Source of the DNA: Liolophura sinensis
Taxonomy: Eukaryota; Mollusca; Polyplacophora; Chitonida; Chitonidae
DNA length: 64,000 nt
NCBI RefSeq assembly: GCF_032854445.1
Contig: NC_088300.1
Location: 9,300,001-9,364,000 of the forward strand
Direction of reading: 5' to 3'
Both the position numbers and the translations under genes were made by a program. The notes below the pieces were generated by a model. That model was not told where the DNA came from. It made no database searches and worked only from the letters and a program-made list of their open reading frames with translations. Below, piece by piece: positions 1 through 12,500 of the stretch (positions are counted from its first letter, which is position 1; every line of letters starts with the position of its first letter).

Positions 1-1834
1 ACTATCTCTGCAAACTGACAATATTTTTTTTCATAGCAAAACATCCTAACATTGAACCCCGAAGCCATACTGCCGCGAGATGATGTAGCTCCAAATGATG
101 AGAAAAAATTCATTTATCAAGATTATATCATATTATACCCTGAAAATAAACATGACAGTGTCTAAAACGGGGTTTAGAGCCTGTTACTGCGGCACTTTCC
201 GACAAACATTCGCACTGGATTCCGCCCATTATCAAACATGCCACTTGCCTTTCCATAATTATGACATCGCACGAGGCAATGAAGTCTTTGTATCGCAAAC
301 AAGCTTATGGATTATAACATTATAATTTAGAAAAAAATGTTCTGCATTTTCCTTGCAATAATCCAACACATCAATATGCAGAGCTTGTTGTGTTACGTGC
401 TTCTGACTAAATGCAATTTTGCTAGAGAGTATATTAGTGATTTTATACAGAGATGGATATAGGCACCAAGTTAAAAGAAACAGGCTGTCCAGTCCATGTT
501 GGGTCGACACAGAAAATCGGCTTTTTCTGATTCTGTTTATGTTACCTTGTAAACATTTGATGTAAATCCACATGCATGTTGACGGGTACAGGATCGATTT
601 TTAACCCGTCGTGTAAAATGTATGTAACATAAATACAGGCATTTAATTGTTTGACTGGTGATATACGCATTCACATTAATGACCTTTATGAATTTGTTTT
701 GAAAATTGTGCTCAGTGTTATCACTTTGATTGACCATAATCTGCAACGAGCTAATCAATTTCCTCAGACTAAGGTAATAATATAAAGATTTACAAAAGCG
801 AAAATAAGTAAGGAGTGTTATTTATTGCTTTTAAGCCGGGCTGTCTTAATGGTCGCCACAAGCAAACACAAATGGCCATGTGCTTCACATCTGGAATGTA
901 GACATTTGATTAAGGAAGGTAGATCATGCACAATCCGTTCTACCTTTTCACAGTTTACATGTGCTTAGGGCAGCAGTTAAACTTGATAGTAAATGAAAGA
1001 AATGGCGTATTACTTATACACGTGTGTAAACATGATATGTGCACTAGATTTTCTGCTCTACAGTGCATAAACGCAGACTTGCGGTGATCATTACCTACGA
1101 TTATAATCTAGGGGATGAGAATTGAAATTACAGTTGTTTTCATAGCAAATCAAATGCAAACCAAATCGCTACGAAGTATTTTAGAAAATACTATTAATTT
1201 GTATGTTCTGTAGGAATTCTGCTTTATGAATAAATCTGACGTTCGACTTGCGCGAATATACTGATAACAAGTAGAACAAATTTCTTCATCCTGGTTTCTT
1301 ATGACGTTACCATTATGATCCTTCAATCCCACCATAGAAACCAACATTTTACCTTCAAGTGTAAAACGAGATTTTTTCAAGACATTGTTTTTAATGTATT
1401 TACATGCTCTTGTTTAATTTGATAAGAGTTATATCAAGTGTTAAGAGAAACAAAGCCTAATTCAGAGTGTGTGTCCGGAAAATATTCGGTGCAGAAGGAT
1501 AAGTAATCATTGGGGGTGAAAATATATCGAGGTATATATAAGCTGTTAGACATATATGTACAACCCAGTCGTGGGCGCGATATGCATATCTCAGCTGTCA
1601 CCAGCTGACAAATCATTATGTCCCACACATTCAATATTTGCATGCTCATGCATATTTATAATGTGAAGTTATCGCAGGAAGAATAAATATAGCCATTCTA
1701 CAGAGAATAGTAACTGTTACGGGTCAACATACATATCCATAGAAAGAGTGACTAGAACTATACAGATAAGAGACACAAAACATTAACGACTTTGTGTGGA
1801 GAAAAGAGTGTAACACGACTTAAATAGTTTGATG

Positions 1835-1935
1835 TACTTGATCGATGTTTAACGCCATGTTCAGGAAGTTTCTCTCATATGACGGCGCTTATGCAGGAAA
1901 CCGGAGTGCAACCCCGGAAATCCCCCGGACTCCAT
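1835..1935 (-). mobile_element. Degenerate SINE-related fragment
   Basis: GTTTAACGCCATGTTCAGG and CTCATATGACGGCG resemble the complement of the first-family tail, but the body diverges. Weak. Confidence 0.4.
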
Positions 1936-2139
1936 CAGGTAGCCTACCTGACGTCGCAACCTAAACAAAGGCAAGAGATGAGTTCGGACACGCCACTTCA
2001 TGGGTCAAGGTCTGGCAGCCAGTACTTTAATCATCTGATCCAGCCAGGTCCCCAGCTTGACATAAATGTCCAAAACTAAACCTAAAGGACAGAATAGAGC
2101 ATAGATTTTGTTTCTCGTTATTGCTTTATTGTTATTTGT

Positions 2140-2206
2140 TCTCCCGTGCTCTGCCCAGTTTCCTCTCACCGTAACATAGACCGCCGTCGTTTAAATGAAA
2201 TATTCA
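2140..2206 (+). mobile_element. SINE tail fragment, first family
   Basis: The sequence GTGCTCTGCCCAGTTTCCTC followed by CCGCCGTCGTTTAAATGAAATATTC matches the 3' body of the full copies at 30641 and 51527. Confidence 0.55.
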
Positions 2207-2965
2207 GATAACTATATAAATATTGCTATGTTAAAATTTTGCATTAACTACAGATAGTTCTCTTTCTCTGACTTGCATGGACAAAATAAGGATTTTTTTC
2301 ACTATTTACTAAAATGACAACTCTCTGTGACACAAAATACATTTTTTGTGCTAGTAGCAAAATTATGTTTTAAAGCATTGTAGAATCTAAAGGGGCGTAA
2401 CTCTTTGTGTCATCCTGACCTATCTGGAGGACCACCAAAAACAAAAAATAACGTATACAAATAGTGTATTTATCAACTCCACGGCTTTACATATCTCCCA
2501 GACCTATCAGATTTGTGTCAATATATAATTCATATCTTTCAGACCATACGACTTTCTTGTTGTAAAACTTAACGGATAGCTATGTAATCGACGTTTATAG
2601 TGTTATCCTCTCCGTTAGCTAGAAACGGAAATTTTGATCTACACTCTGAGCAAAACTTAAAATAAAATCTGGAATAGATTTCTGAACAAGGCTGGCACTG
2701 AACACCCCATGAGTTTACTGGCTAGAGCTGTGTATATAGCTGAACTTGCAGGAAGGTGTCCTGAGCGGAAACTGAAATGATAACTATTTCTGTTAGGCGG
2801 TGTTAATGTTTGTAACGTCGAATTCAATATTTTTTCTGTCTCAATAAAACAGCGATTCATTATAGCCTGATTTCCGTTAGCTCTACTCAGATTCCTCAGG
2901 GAGTGTAACATGTTTTCTCTGGTCTTTATCTAATTTCCCCCGCCGATTGTATCAATTTTTTTTTT

Positions 2966-3005
2966 GGGGGGGGGGGGGTGGGGGGGGTGGTGGTGGGGGG
3001 GGGGT
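2966..3005 (+). repeat. G-run
   Basis: About 40 bases of almost pure G, interrupted by a few T, after a T8 run. Long G homopolymers are prone to assembly error. Confidence 0.9.
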
Positions 3006-3195
3006 TGTACTATGTTTTCTCTTGACTCTATCCAATATGCTCGGGACTCTACCAAGTATCCTTTGGGTTGTACCATGTTTTCTCAAAGCTCTGTTCAAGT
3101 TCCTCCGAGCACTATCAGATTTTTATTTTGATCTAGTTAGTTTGTTTAGGACTCTGGTTTCCTCTGAGTTCCAGTTTGATCCCGGCTGTTTCTAG

Positions 3196-3489
3196 GCTCC
3201 TTTTCCCGAGGTTACACGATTTGGTCCAGATTCTAACCGGGTTTCCCCCAGGCTACGCGATTTGGTCCAAATTCTTCCCGGTTTCCTGCACGCTACGCCA
3301 TTCAGTTGAGATTCTACCCGGTTTCCTCCAGGTCACGCGATTTGGTCCAGATTCTACCTGATTTCCTCCAGGTCACGCGATTTGGTCCAGATTCTACCTG
3401 ATTTCCTCCAGGTCACGCGATTTGGTCCAGATTCTACCTGATTTCCTCCAGGTCACGCGATTTGGTCCAGATTCTACCCGGTTTCCATT
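3196..3489. repeat. 40-bp minisatellite, about 7 copies
   Basis: The unit contains ggtcacgcgatttggtccag followed by attctacctgatttcctcca. The last three or four copies are nearly identical; the first ones are diverged. Confidence 0.9.
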
Positions 3490-4848
3490 TTGAAATAATG
3501 TTATCAACCAGGGTCGCCACGATATGGTGGAAATATTGACGTTGTCGCGATAAGCCATGATTCTTCATTTATTTATAAAACCAGACAGCACGCACTATAA
3601 CTGCAAACCTATTTCACATGGCCGGTGTATTAACCTCTATCTTTGGAATATCAAGTTATCAGTCTTTGGCTATGGTATAGAAGCATTTATGCTTCTATTA
3701 AATGACACGGCGTTCCACATGTATCACAACAAAGGAGTTATGGTCTCCACTCAACTGTTGTCATTTTCTTAATATATACATAATTATACAGACCTAAAAT
3801 AAGAACTTTAATGTACTTACATTTTATGGGTTCTGCTTAAACTTAAGCTTTAAAAACTTAAGCCAAAATTTTACACCTATACATAAAAAAAGGAAGATAG
3901 CACGTAAAAACGTTAGGAATCAACAGCTTTCGCCACAAACAAATGTTTGCATCATTTACATACCAACCTGTGCCCAACCGGAAGTGTTCAACCGGAAGTG
4001 TTCAACCCGAAGTGTTTGGCATTGAATTAAATCGCAAATCCAGTCATCATGTAAAAAATGCTTTAATATTGCGCACATGCCCATGGTTTCACAATAGTAC
4101 TTAAATATTTCAAACAGCAAAAAGAAACAAATATGAAAAAAATGCAGTAGATTAATGGTGATGGGTTGTAACATTGAATTAATTAACTGAAAGCCAAAAA
4201 ACGTTTCATCGCCATCAGGGGAAACGATACCGTATAACACAGGTTAGACAATCTTATAGGCAACAAGCGAACTGTGCGTAAAATCAAAGGGGTTCTTCTA
4301 AAAACACTTAATTATAAGAAGAAAAAAACAACAGCAGCAGCGATTTGAGTGGCAGCAATCTGAGTAGCAGAAATTTAAGTAGTAGTCAGTAGTAGTGAAT
4401 GCCAGTCTATCAGATATTATAAAGAAACTACTGACACCGGTCACGCGCAACCTTTACCGAGGTCACAGAGACATGCATTTTTTTTATACGGGAATGTCCA
4501 GCTTCTGGAAGTCTCTGGTGCTGTACAGACATCCAAGTCTATCCACGACGTGTAAATTTTAAATTTAGTTTCTCATTTAGTTACTATTGTGTGGATATTT
4601 AGGTCACAGTGCAGTCAACATGACCTACATACATACAAACACCGCCTGTGAACAATAGATTCTGTAGTAAACATCTTACAGTAGCCAAATCTACAGTCAA
4701 CATCTTTTAACGAGAACATGTCTTTAGTCAAAATATATACAAAAACAGGGGCCGCTGGGTGAACCCAGTGATGTGTATTGGCCGTTAGATGGAATGTATA
4801 CATTGCAGGGTGAATATTAAAGCCGAGCAGAACGGACCCAGTAAAAAA

Positions 4849-4976
4849 TTTATTTATTTGATTTCTTTGATTGGTGTTTTACGCCATACTCGCCAGTTCA
4901 CTTATACGACGGCGGCCACTATTATGGTGGAGGGAAACCGGGCAGAGCCCGGGGGAGCTTCCCACGTACCCAAGTA
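4849..4976 (-). mobile_element. SINE fragment, first family (3' half)
   Basis: Reverse-oriented tail and body (TTGATTGGTGTTTTACGCC, ACGGCGGCC, GGAAACCGGGCAGAGCCCGG) ending at CCCACGTACCC. The tRNA head is missing. Confidence 0.7.
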
Positions 4977-5299
4977 ACAAATAAAAATAAAAATACAGCA
5001 TATATGTAGCCAAGATCAATGAACTCGGTCTCGGTCAAATGTACAATACAGCATAATATCCTTAGTCTGTATACTTGCCATCTTGCGTAGATATGGGAGG
5101 AAGAAATACACTGAATTACTCAATTCATTTGTACAAGGTTCAAATGCCCAAAGTTTAAAGCTGAGTAAAAATCGAATGAATACCGGCAACAAATAGAAGT
5201 TTTGAGTAAAACGTGTTCCCAGCCCCAGTTAATAAAACGTTCCTTGTTTAAATGACAAAGCATGTGCCCTATTTAAGTGACAACACGTCTTTCACTGTA

Positions 5300-5762
5300 G
5301 CGAGGAAAACATGTCCCCTAATCTTTCGAATAAAACATGTCCCCTAATCTTTAGAATGAAACATGTCCCCTTCTCTTTGAAATAAGACTTGTTCCCTAGT
5401 CTTTAGAATTAAACATGTTCCCTCTCTCTTTAGAATAAAACATGTCCCCTAATCTTTAGAATGAAACATGTCCCCTTCTCTTTGAAATAAGACTTGTTCC
5501 CTAGTCTTTAGAATAAAAATGTTCCCTCTCTCTTTAGAATAAAACATGTCCCCTCTCTCTTTAGAATAAAACGTCCCCTAATCTTTAGAATAGAACACGT
5601 CCCCTTCTCTTTAGAATAAAACATGTCCCCTCTCTCTTTAGGATAAAACATGTTCCCTTCTCTTTAGAATAAAACATGTCCCCTCTCTCTTTAGAATAAA
5701 ACATGTCCCCTTCTCTTTAGAATGAGCCATGTTCCCTACTCATTTGAATAAAACATGAACAC
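5300..5762. repeat. 26-27-bp minisatellite, about 17 copies
   Basis: The unit is ttagaataaaacatgtcccc plus a short ct-rich spacer of variable length. Confidence 0.9.
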
Positions 5763-6064
5763 TAGTCTTAAATATGTCCCCACTTTATATTCCCTTTTTC
5801 GTAAACTAAGGTCTTTATAATTCGGTTAAATGGGTGGTTGATCCGGTGAATGACTATTTATCAAGCTTAACTTGTATACATATTCTAAATACACATCCTT
5901 GTACATCCGCATGTCCACAGTTTTCCACGATGTGCTTCATAATTAAATCAATGCGAAACACAGCAAGGACAGCGTGTTAATCAGTGAAATAGTGTTGTGG
6001 TATACTTGTACATTCGGCATGTATTGATTGCTAACGGTGTTAACTATACTTCATGCTACTAAAT

Positions 6065-6285
6065 GTAAATTCGTGTTTCTCTTTACATACACACGATAGT
6101 TAACAGAATGTCAATTCGTCTTTCTCTGTACATACACACGATAATTAATAGAAAGTCAATTCGTCTCTCTCTGTACATACACACGATACGTAATACAGTG
6201 TCAATTCGTCTTTCTCTGTGCATACACACGATACGTAATACAGTGTCAATTCGTCTTTCTCTGTGCATACACACGAAACGTAATA
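6065..6285. repeat. 45-bp minisatellite, about 5 copies
   Basis: The unit contains atacacacgatacgtaatac and gtcaattcgtctttctctg. The period is a multiple of three and has no stops in one frame on each strand, so it makes repetitive open frames that are not genes. It lies just downstream of the stop of calmodulin-like gene 1. Confidence 0.9.
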
Positions 6286-6522
6286 GAGTAACAGAATATC
6301 ACTATATCATAAACATCATAATAAATTCATCGTCAGCTCGCATGATCAGGTGTTAACGTCTAAACGAGGCACACAATTCCATACAGTTAACTCCCTTGAC
6401 GTGTCATTCACCACGACAACGTAACACATGTAGTACAATCATTATCATAGGCGGAATGTGGACATCTCGTGGAAATGTATCAGCCAGTCTTTTTAGGGGA
6501 AATTGTACCCGTTCCGGATGTG

Positions 6523-9500
6523 TTATTCTTTTGAGATGACTTTCATAAACTCTGTAAATAAAAAAAAGAAAGAATCATGGCATGCGTTCATTTTCACACT
6601 GCAAGGTATCTTTTTTCCTTTAATTCTTATTGGTTTGCGAGCATTGTTTACCAGTCTCCGGCTCCCATCTGATTGTTTATTTGTTTGATTGGTGTTTTAC
6701 GCCGTACTCAAGAATATTTCACTTATGCGACGGCGGTCAGCAATACGGTGGGAGGAAACTGGACAGAGCCCGGAGAAATACCACGACCATCCGTAGGTTA
6801 TTGCCAGATCTTCCCACGTACAGCCGAAGAGGAAGGCAGCATGAGCTGGACTTGAACTCACGGCGAGAGCATTGGTGAGCGGCTTCTGAGCCATTACGCT
6901 GCGCTAGAGCGCATGGAAGACAAAGGATCTCCCTGAGCTTCACCTAAGGTCTCCTGTAATCAGACATCCGAGCATGATGACCGTTTATTGCCACCGATTA
7001 GGCACCAAAGGCAGAAGTGTGAGAAAGAGTGGCAGATCTGGGGCCGATTCCACAGACATTTCTGACGTAAGTCAAAATTTAAAACCTCTTTACAATCCTC
7101 AATTTGGAAGGTTTAGTGTTTAGTTAAACGTGATGAGGTGGACAAAAGTTTAATTTTTATAGCCGAAAAATAAGCTTTAAGATCGTATTTCACTTTTTGA
7201 CTCAAATCAGAAAAGACTTTGTGGAATCGGTATTTGCAGGTTTTCCCGCCCATTGTATCCTGGGATTGTATCCACATTCGTGACATTGCATTGTGGTAAT
7301 ACCAATTCAATGTGCAATCAGTTAAATGGTTTTACATTAGGTTTATCGGATATATATCACTACAACCCTCTACCAATATGGCAAGCATATTGAATTTAAT
7401 TGTCCTTGATTAAGGTGTTCAACGCCACTCAATCAACCCGTCTTAAGCATGATTTAACCACAAATCATTCATGTATTCTGTCGTGCATTCATAGCTAATT
7501 TCGGGTTGGTCAAACATATAGTCGAAATATGAGTCTTTATTCGAGAAACAGCATGCCAAGAAACAACGAATGATTCCAACTGATATCAAAAGTCTGAACT
7601 GTCCAAGACATCCCACTTAAGGATAGCGCTTACCTTCAAAATCTATTTTGCCGTCTCCATCGATATCGGCTTCAGCCATCATCTCGTCTACTTCCTCGTC
7701 AGTCATCTTTTCCCCGAAATTTGTCACGGCAAACCTCAGCTCCAAAGCGCTTATATAACCATCACCATCTTTGTCGAACACTTTGAAAGCTGTTTTCACT
7801 TCCTCTATCCAGTCTGACTCCATCCGATCCGCCATCATCTTAACGAACTCTTCAAACTCTATCGTTCCGTTTCCTACAAAGTAAGTGAGTCGATGGATTG
7901 GGCGACTGTGTTTGCTAAACTTCTTTTTATGGACAATGTGACAGGTGGGTTGATTGCTATAAGGAACGCGGTCACCGAATGATCACTTAGCAATTCAACT
8001 CATCAACCCACCGCCAGGTTGAATGCAACTACAGGTATATTGGTTGCCGATTTCCTGAACCCTTTTTCATATTGATGTCTACACCTGTCAGATGGTAAGG
8101 AGCCTGATTGAACGATAACTTAATCATTGATTAACAGAGAGGGTGATGCTGCCCAGTCGGTTTACAGCATGTCGTATTACCTGGTTTTGTGTTGCATTAG
8201 TTTTTTCACCTATAATCATGCCGCCTGTGTCAGATAGATTCGACTTCTTGTCAGTTTACATCTTTCAATGTTCTATTTTATCCCTTCATGTAATCCGTAA
8301 ATGTTAGCAACTTACGCCCCACTTACACAGCCAAGGCGTAAGAAGAATTACACAGCTAAATGCAATGCTGTTAAGCGCAATTTATCACTGGTCAAGAACT
8401 GGTGAAAATGATGCGTTGTCCTGACATTTTAAGCGACTCACCGTCTATATCAATCAGGTTGATGAGCTCGGACAACTCGTTCTCTGTCGGATTGTGGCCC
8501 AATGTCCGCATGGCTATCCCTAACTCGGCCGAGTTCATCGTGCCGTCCCCATCTTTGTCAAACAAAGAAAACGCCTCCTTCAGCTCTGAAATCAGGACAA
8601 GCAATCTGACAATTAAATAAAAATCTTAATGCCGCTCTGATAACATGAATATATCTTTCTCCGTAACCCACTCTATTCAATAACATCAGTTAACCTGTAC
8701 TGACGTCAGTAATGAGAACATTAGAAGACTGTGGCTTCAATATACATACCATGTAAAACAATGCATGTGCTTAAATCAGTAGAAATTTGATTCACACTTT
8801 CACACATGTGGATTCACACAGGTTAAGGGTAAATAAACGACGATTTGTGGGGAGATACAGGCTGACTAACGGTCATTTAACGGTGGTTTGTGGGAAATAC
8901 GGACTGTGTGGTTTGTAGGGAAAATACGGACTGACTAAGGGTAAATTAACGGCGGTTTGTGGGGGAATAGGGACTGACTGAGGGTGAATTAACGGCGGTT
9001 TGTGGGGGAAGCACGGACGGACTAAGGTGAAATAACGGCGGTTTGTGGGGCAATACGGACTGACTTTAGGGTGAATTAACAGCGGTTTGTGGGGGAATAG
9101 GGACTGACTTATGGGTGAATTAACGGCGGTTTGTGGGGGAAAAGGGGCTGACTTATGGGTGAATTAACGGCGGTTTGTGGGGCAATACGGACTGACTTAA
9201 GGGTGAATTAACGGCGGTTTGTGGGGGAATAGGGACTGACTTATGGGTGAATTAACGGCGGTTTGTGGGGAAATACGGACTGACTTAAGGGTGAATTAAC
9301 GGCGGTTTGTGGGGGAATACGGACTGACTTAAGGGTGAATTAACGGCGGCTTGTGAGGGAATACGGAGTAAATAACAGTAATAATGCTCTAAATAACTGT
9401 TTGTGAACTTTTTATGAGCTAATATTATAGTAACGTTTCTGAGAGGCCACGCGCGTGAAGCGATAGGATTTTCTTTCTTTACCTTTCCGTTTGACGCTGT

Positions 9501-12500
9501 CAAATAAAACTTCAAAAACTGTTCGACAAAATTAAACATGTTTATTGAGTTAAGTTTTATTTAAGTTTACTTAAACACGGGCAATTAGGATGCCGGATCT
9601 TTAGTTTAACGAATCTTCTATTGTTGAGTCATGAATGGCCTTAACGAACTCTGGTTTTTTAAATCCATTAAACCGGATCCAATGGAAGACGTGAATTTGT
9701 TTGTGACAGTGGTGCTGGAATTGCGGAATTGCCAGAGGAGTCGTAAACACAGCAATGTTAGGGTCGACGGAGAGCAGCTTATTGATAGGAGGATCGCGAT
9801 GGCGAGAGGCGGATCTTGAAGACAATGTATGCTTATTATGCTATTTAACATCGACTGATTCACCAATAGCCTCTTCTATCATGCTACCGGAATTAATTAA
9901 AATAGGGTTTGTTTTTTTAATTCAAGTTGACCATGTCAGGTCGTATCCGGTATGAACATCTTGAAAGGTCACAAAATTAGGGTTATTAAGTTACAATCAC
10001 CTTAAACTGTGTCATTTTTTCTCATCTCGGTTTAATTAGGTTCTAATATCTAGGCTTAGTCTATCATTCGTATAAAAATCATGGTAAACATAATCAGCTA
10101 GTTGTAAAGGTTTGTATGGTGGCCTGTTAGGGCCATTCGAAAAAATTTTTAAACATTTTCTACTGATTTACAATGATTTTATTATAATTAGTTATTATAA
10201 TTATAGTTTTATTATAACAAACTTATCATCAGTAATAAAACAAGTATATCCAAAAACGTTGTAAACCTTTTCTCTGCGTTGTAAAACTTTTCTCTGCGGT
10301 GTAAATCTTTTCTCCGCGGTGTAAACCTTTTCTCTCTCTCGTGTAAACTTTTTTTCCGTGGTGTAAACTGTTCCTTGCAGAGTAACCTTTAAAAGTTATA
10401 AAACCTTTTTCGTGGATGGAAATGTTTTCTCTGCAAAACAGTTTTCTCCACAGTGTAAACGTTTTCTCCACGAAAAAAACTTTTCACGCCGTAAGCCTAG
10501 ACCACCTCTCCGCGAAGAAAATTGCGCTCCGTTGTGTAAACCTTTTCTCCTTATTGGACAGTTTTCTCTTTCCAAACCTTTCCAAAGCTGGTAATTTTTT
10601 CTCTCTGCTGTGCAAATAATTCTCTTCGCAGTGCAAAGATTATCTCACATGTGGAAAGGTTCTCTATGCGGAGAAAATTTCAACGTTGCTTTTTCTTTTT
10701 GTGAGTTAGTTTGTTTTCATATTTAGTTTAAATTCTTTAATAATGATAATTTTTTAACAGCACAACCTATGAATCACTGTAAATCAGTAGAAATGTTAAA
10801 AATTTCGAATGCCACTAACAGGCTATACGGTAGTTTAAGGAGAAATCTAGGCAAATAAAACTGTACGCGAAGTGAAAAAATGATGGATTCAAGATTTCAT
10901 TAAATTTTCAAAGCAGCTAATATAAAACCACATGAAATGGTCCACTCACCTGCTATGTCTTCTTCTGTTAAATGCTCCACCTGCACAGTAAAATTAAACA
11001 TAATGAATGGTGTATTGATTGATTAACTGATTGACCGGAGTTCAGACTGACAGATTTTCATTGATGTATAGACTGGATGTAATGAGTATTTCAGCGCATG
11101 CGCCTACTGGATGAACGAGCCCTTATGTTTCACAAGAGCTACCAGACAAACTCTCTTCTGTCACGACAGAGATAAATGGGCTTCGTATTCATGAGTCAGG
11201 TGAACAATGAGATGTACACTAGAATTCTGTTAACAACCTGACAATAGTAGTCTCAAGTACAAGTGTACGGTTACAAAGACCAACCATGACCCCCCCCCCC
11301 CCCTCGACTCCTCCGAGAGGTAGGGTAGCCATTCAAGCGTGTTGTGTCATCTAAAACATCGTGTAACCTTGAACTCATACATCTGATTTGAAAAAGGCAT
11401 TTACCTAGATTAAATAATTTGTTTCAGAACATGGGTTTCATGGATAAACTTCAAGAGGAGACATGATGGATTTATGTTTTATTACGTCCGAGGTAATACG
11501 CCTATTTTTTGTTTAAAAATCAAGCAGGCAAACATATAACAATGTCTTTAAAGAACTATATCAAATGACGTGAAACAAAGAATTGTGATAACGTTATTGT
11601 TTGAGTGCTTCTATAAAAACTCGATCTTTTGCTAACGATGGTGAGCTTCACACAGTTTCGTGATTTGATATAAAGACGAAAGGCCAGTCATGTTTGCAAA
11701 TGACAAATTAATGAGCTCTGCAAGCTCTGCGATATGTAGCAAACTGTGCAATGTGTAGCATCCCGGATTTTAATGTTTATACTAAGTATTAGGAAATGTA
11801 TAACAGCTGCTACTGTGTATGTATTATGAATATGTCTCATATAAAAAGGCATTGGTCAATTATTGAAATTCCCATTTGATCTTATATAGGATAATAAAGT
11901 CTTCTGAAGGCGATTAATACAGGTCAATTTTACAAAATTTACAATATACCCTTCATGGATCGTTGTACAATATTTCTGTTTCTAGGGCCTCGGTGGCAGT
12001 GGACGTAATCATTCCAACACCTCTTGGGGGCTTATAACTCCTCAGGTGTGTCTGGATGTTAGAGATAAAGTTAACAAATCTGACCAGCTAAACCTCAGTA
12101 ACGTGTGTTTTAATGATTGTGCTAGTTCTACCTGGGATGGGAAAATCTTTACAACTGCATCCCACTCTTCGGGTTCTCGAAAATCTTCTGCGGCCTATTC
12201 TATACCCGAATTGAGATACTCCAGACACTTTGACTGATTGATATTCTCCCCGTATTTACCTGTCAAGTCGTAGCTGTTCTCCTTTCCTAACAGTTTCTGG
12301 TCAATTTTTAACCTCTCAGAGTGATGATTTTTTCTGATTCCCTTAGTGCTCTCCAGTCAGTCAAGAATTTTGTGTGGCAGACGGCGTCACCAATTCTATA
12401 TGAAATACTCTTACTGATATTTAATTTGTTTTCACTAGGAGTTGACGTGTGCTTTGTCTGGGTTCTAGCTCATGAAGATGCTGAGCGGTTGACTTTCGTT

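Larger units (their letters stand above)
1..6064. other. Intergenic, left flank
   Basis: Apart from the listed SINE fragments, G-run and minisatellites I see no gene. The short open frames here (up to about 100 codons) have no recognisable motif, splice context or composition of protein. Confidence 0.6.

Noticed and set aside
2947-3195. Plus-strand frame starting with a poly-Gly stretch
   Set aside because: It depends on the G-run and has no recognisable domain.
6083-6356. Repetitive frames on both strands (SIRLSLYIHTI and CMHRERRIDTV types)
   Set aside because: By-product of the 45-bp minisatellite, whose period is a multiple of three.
7617-7633. Read-through end GKRYP of the fourth calmodulin-like exon
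   Set aside because: A canonical gtaagc donor lies at 7633, and the matching last exon with the expected EF(x)n-stop was found at 6551-6523.
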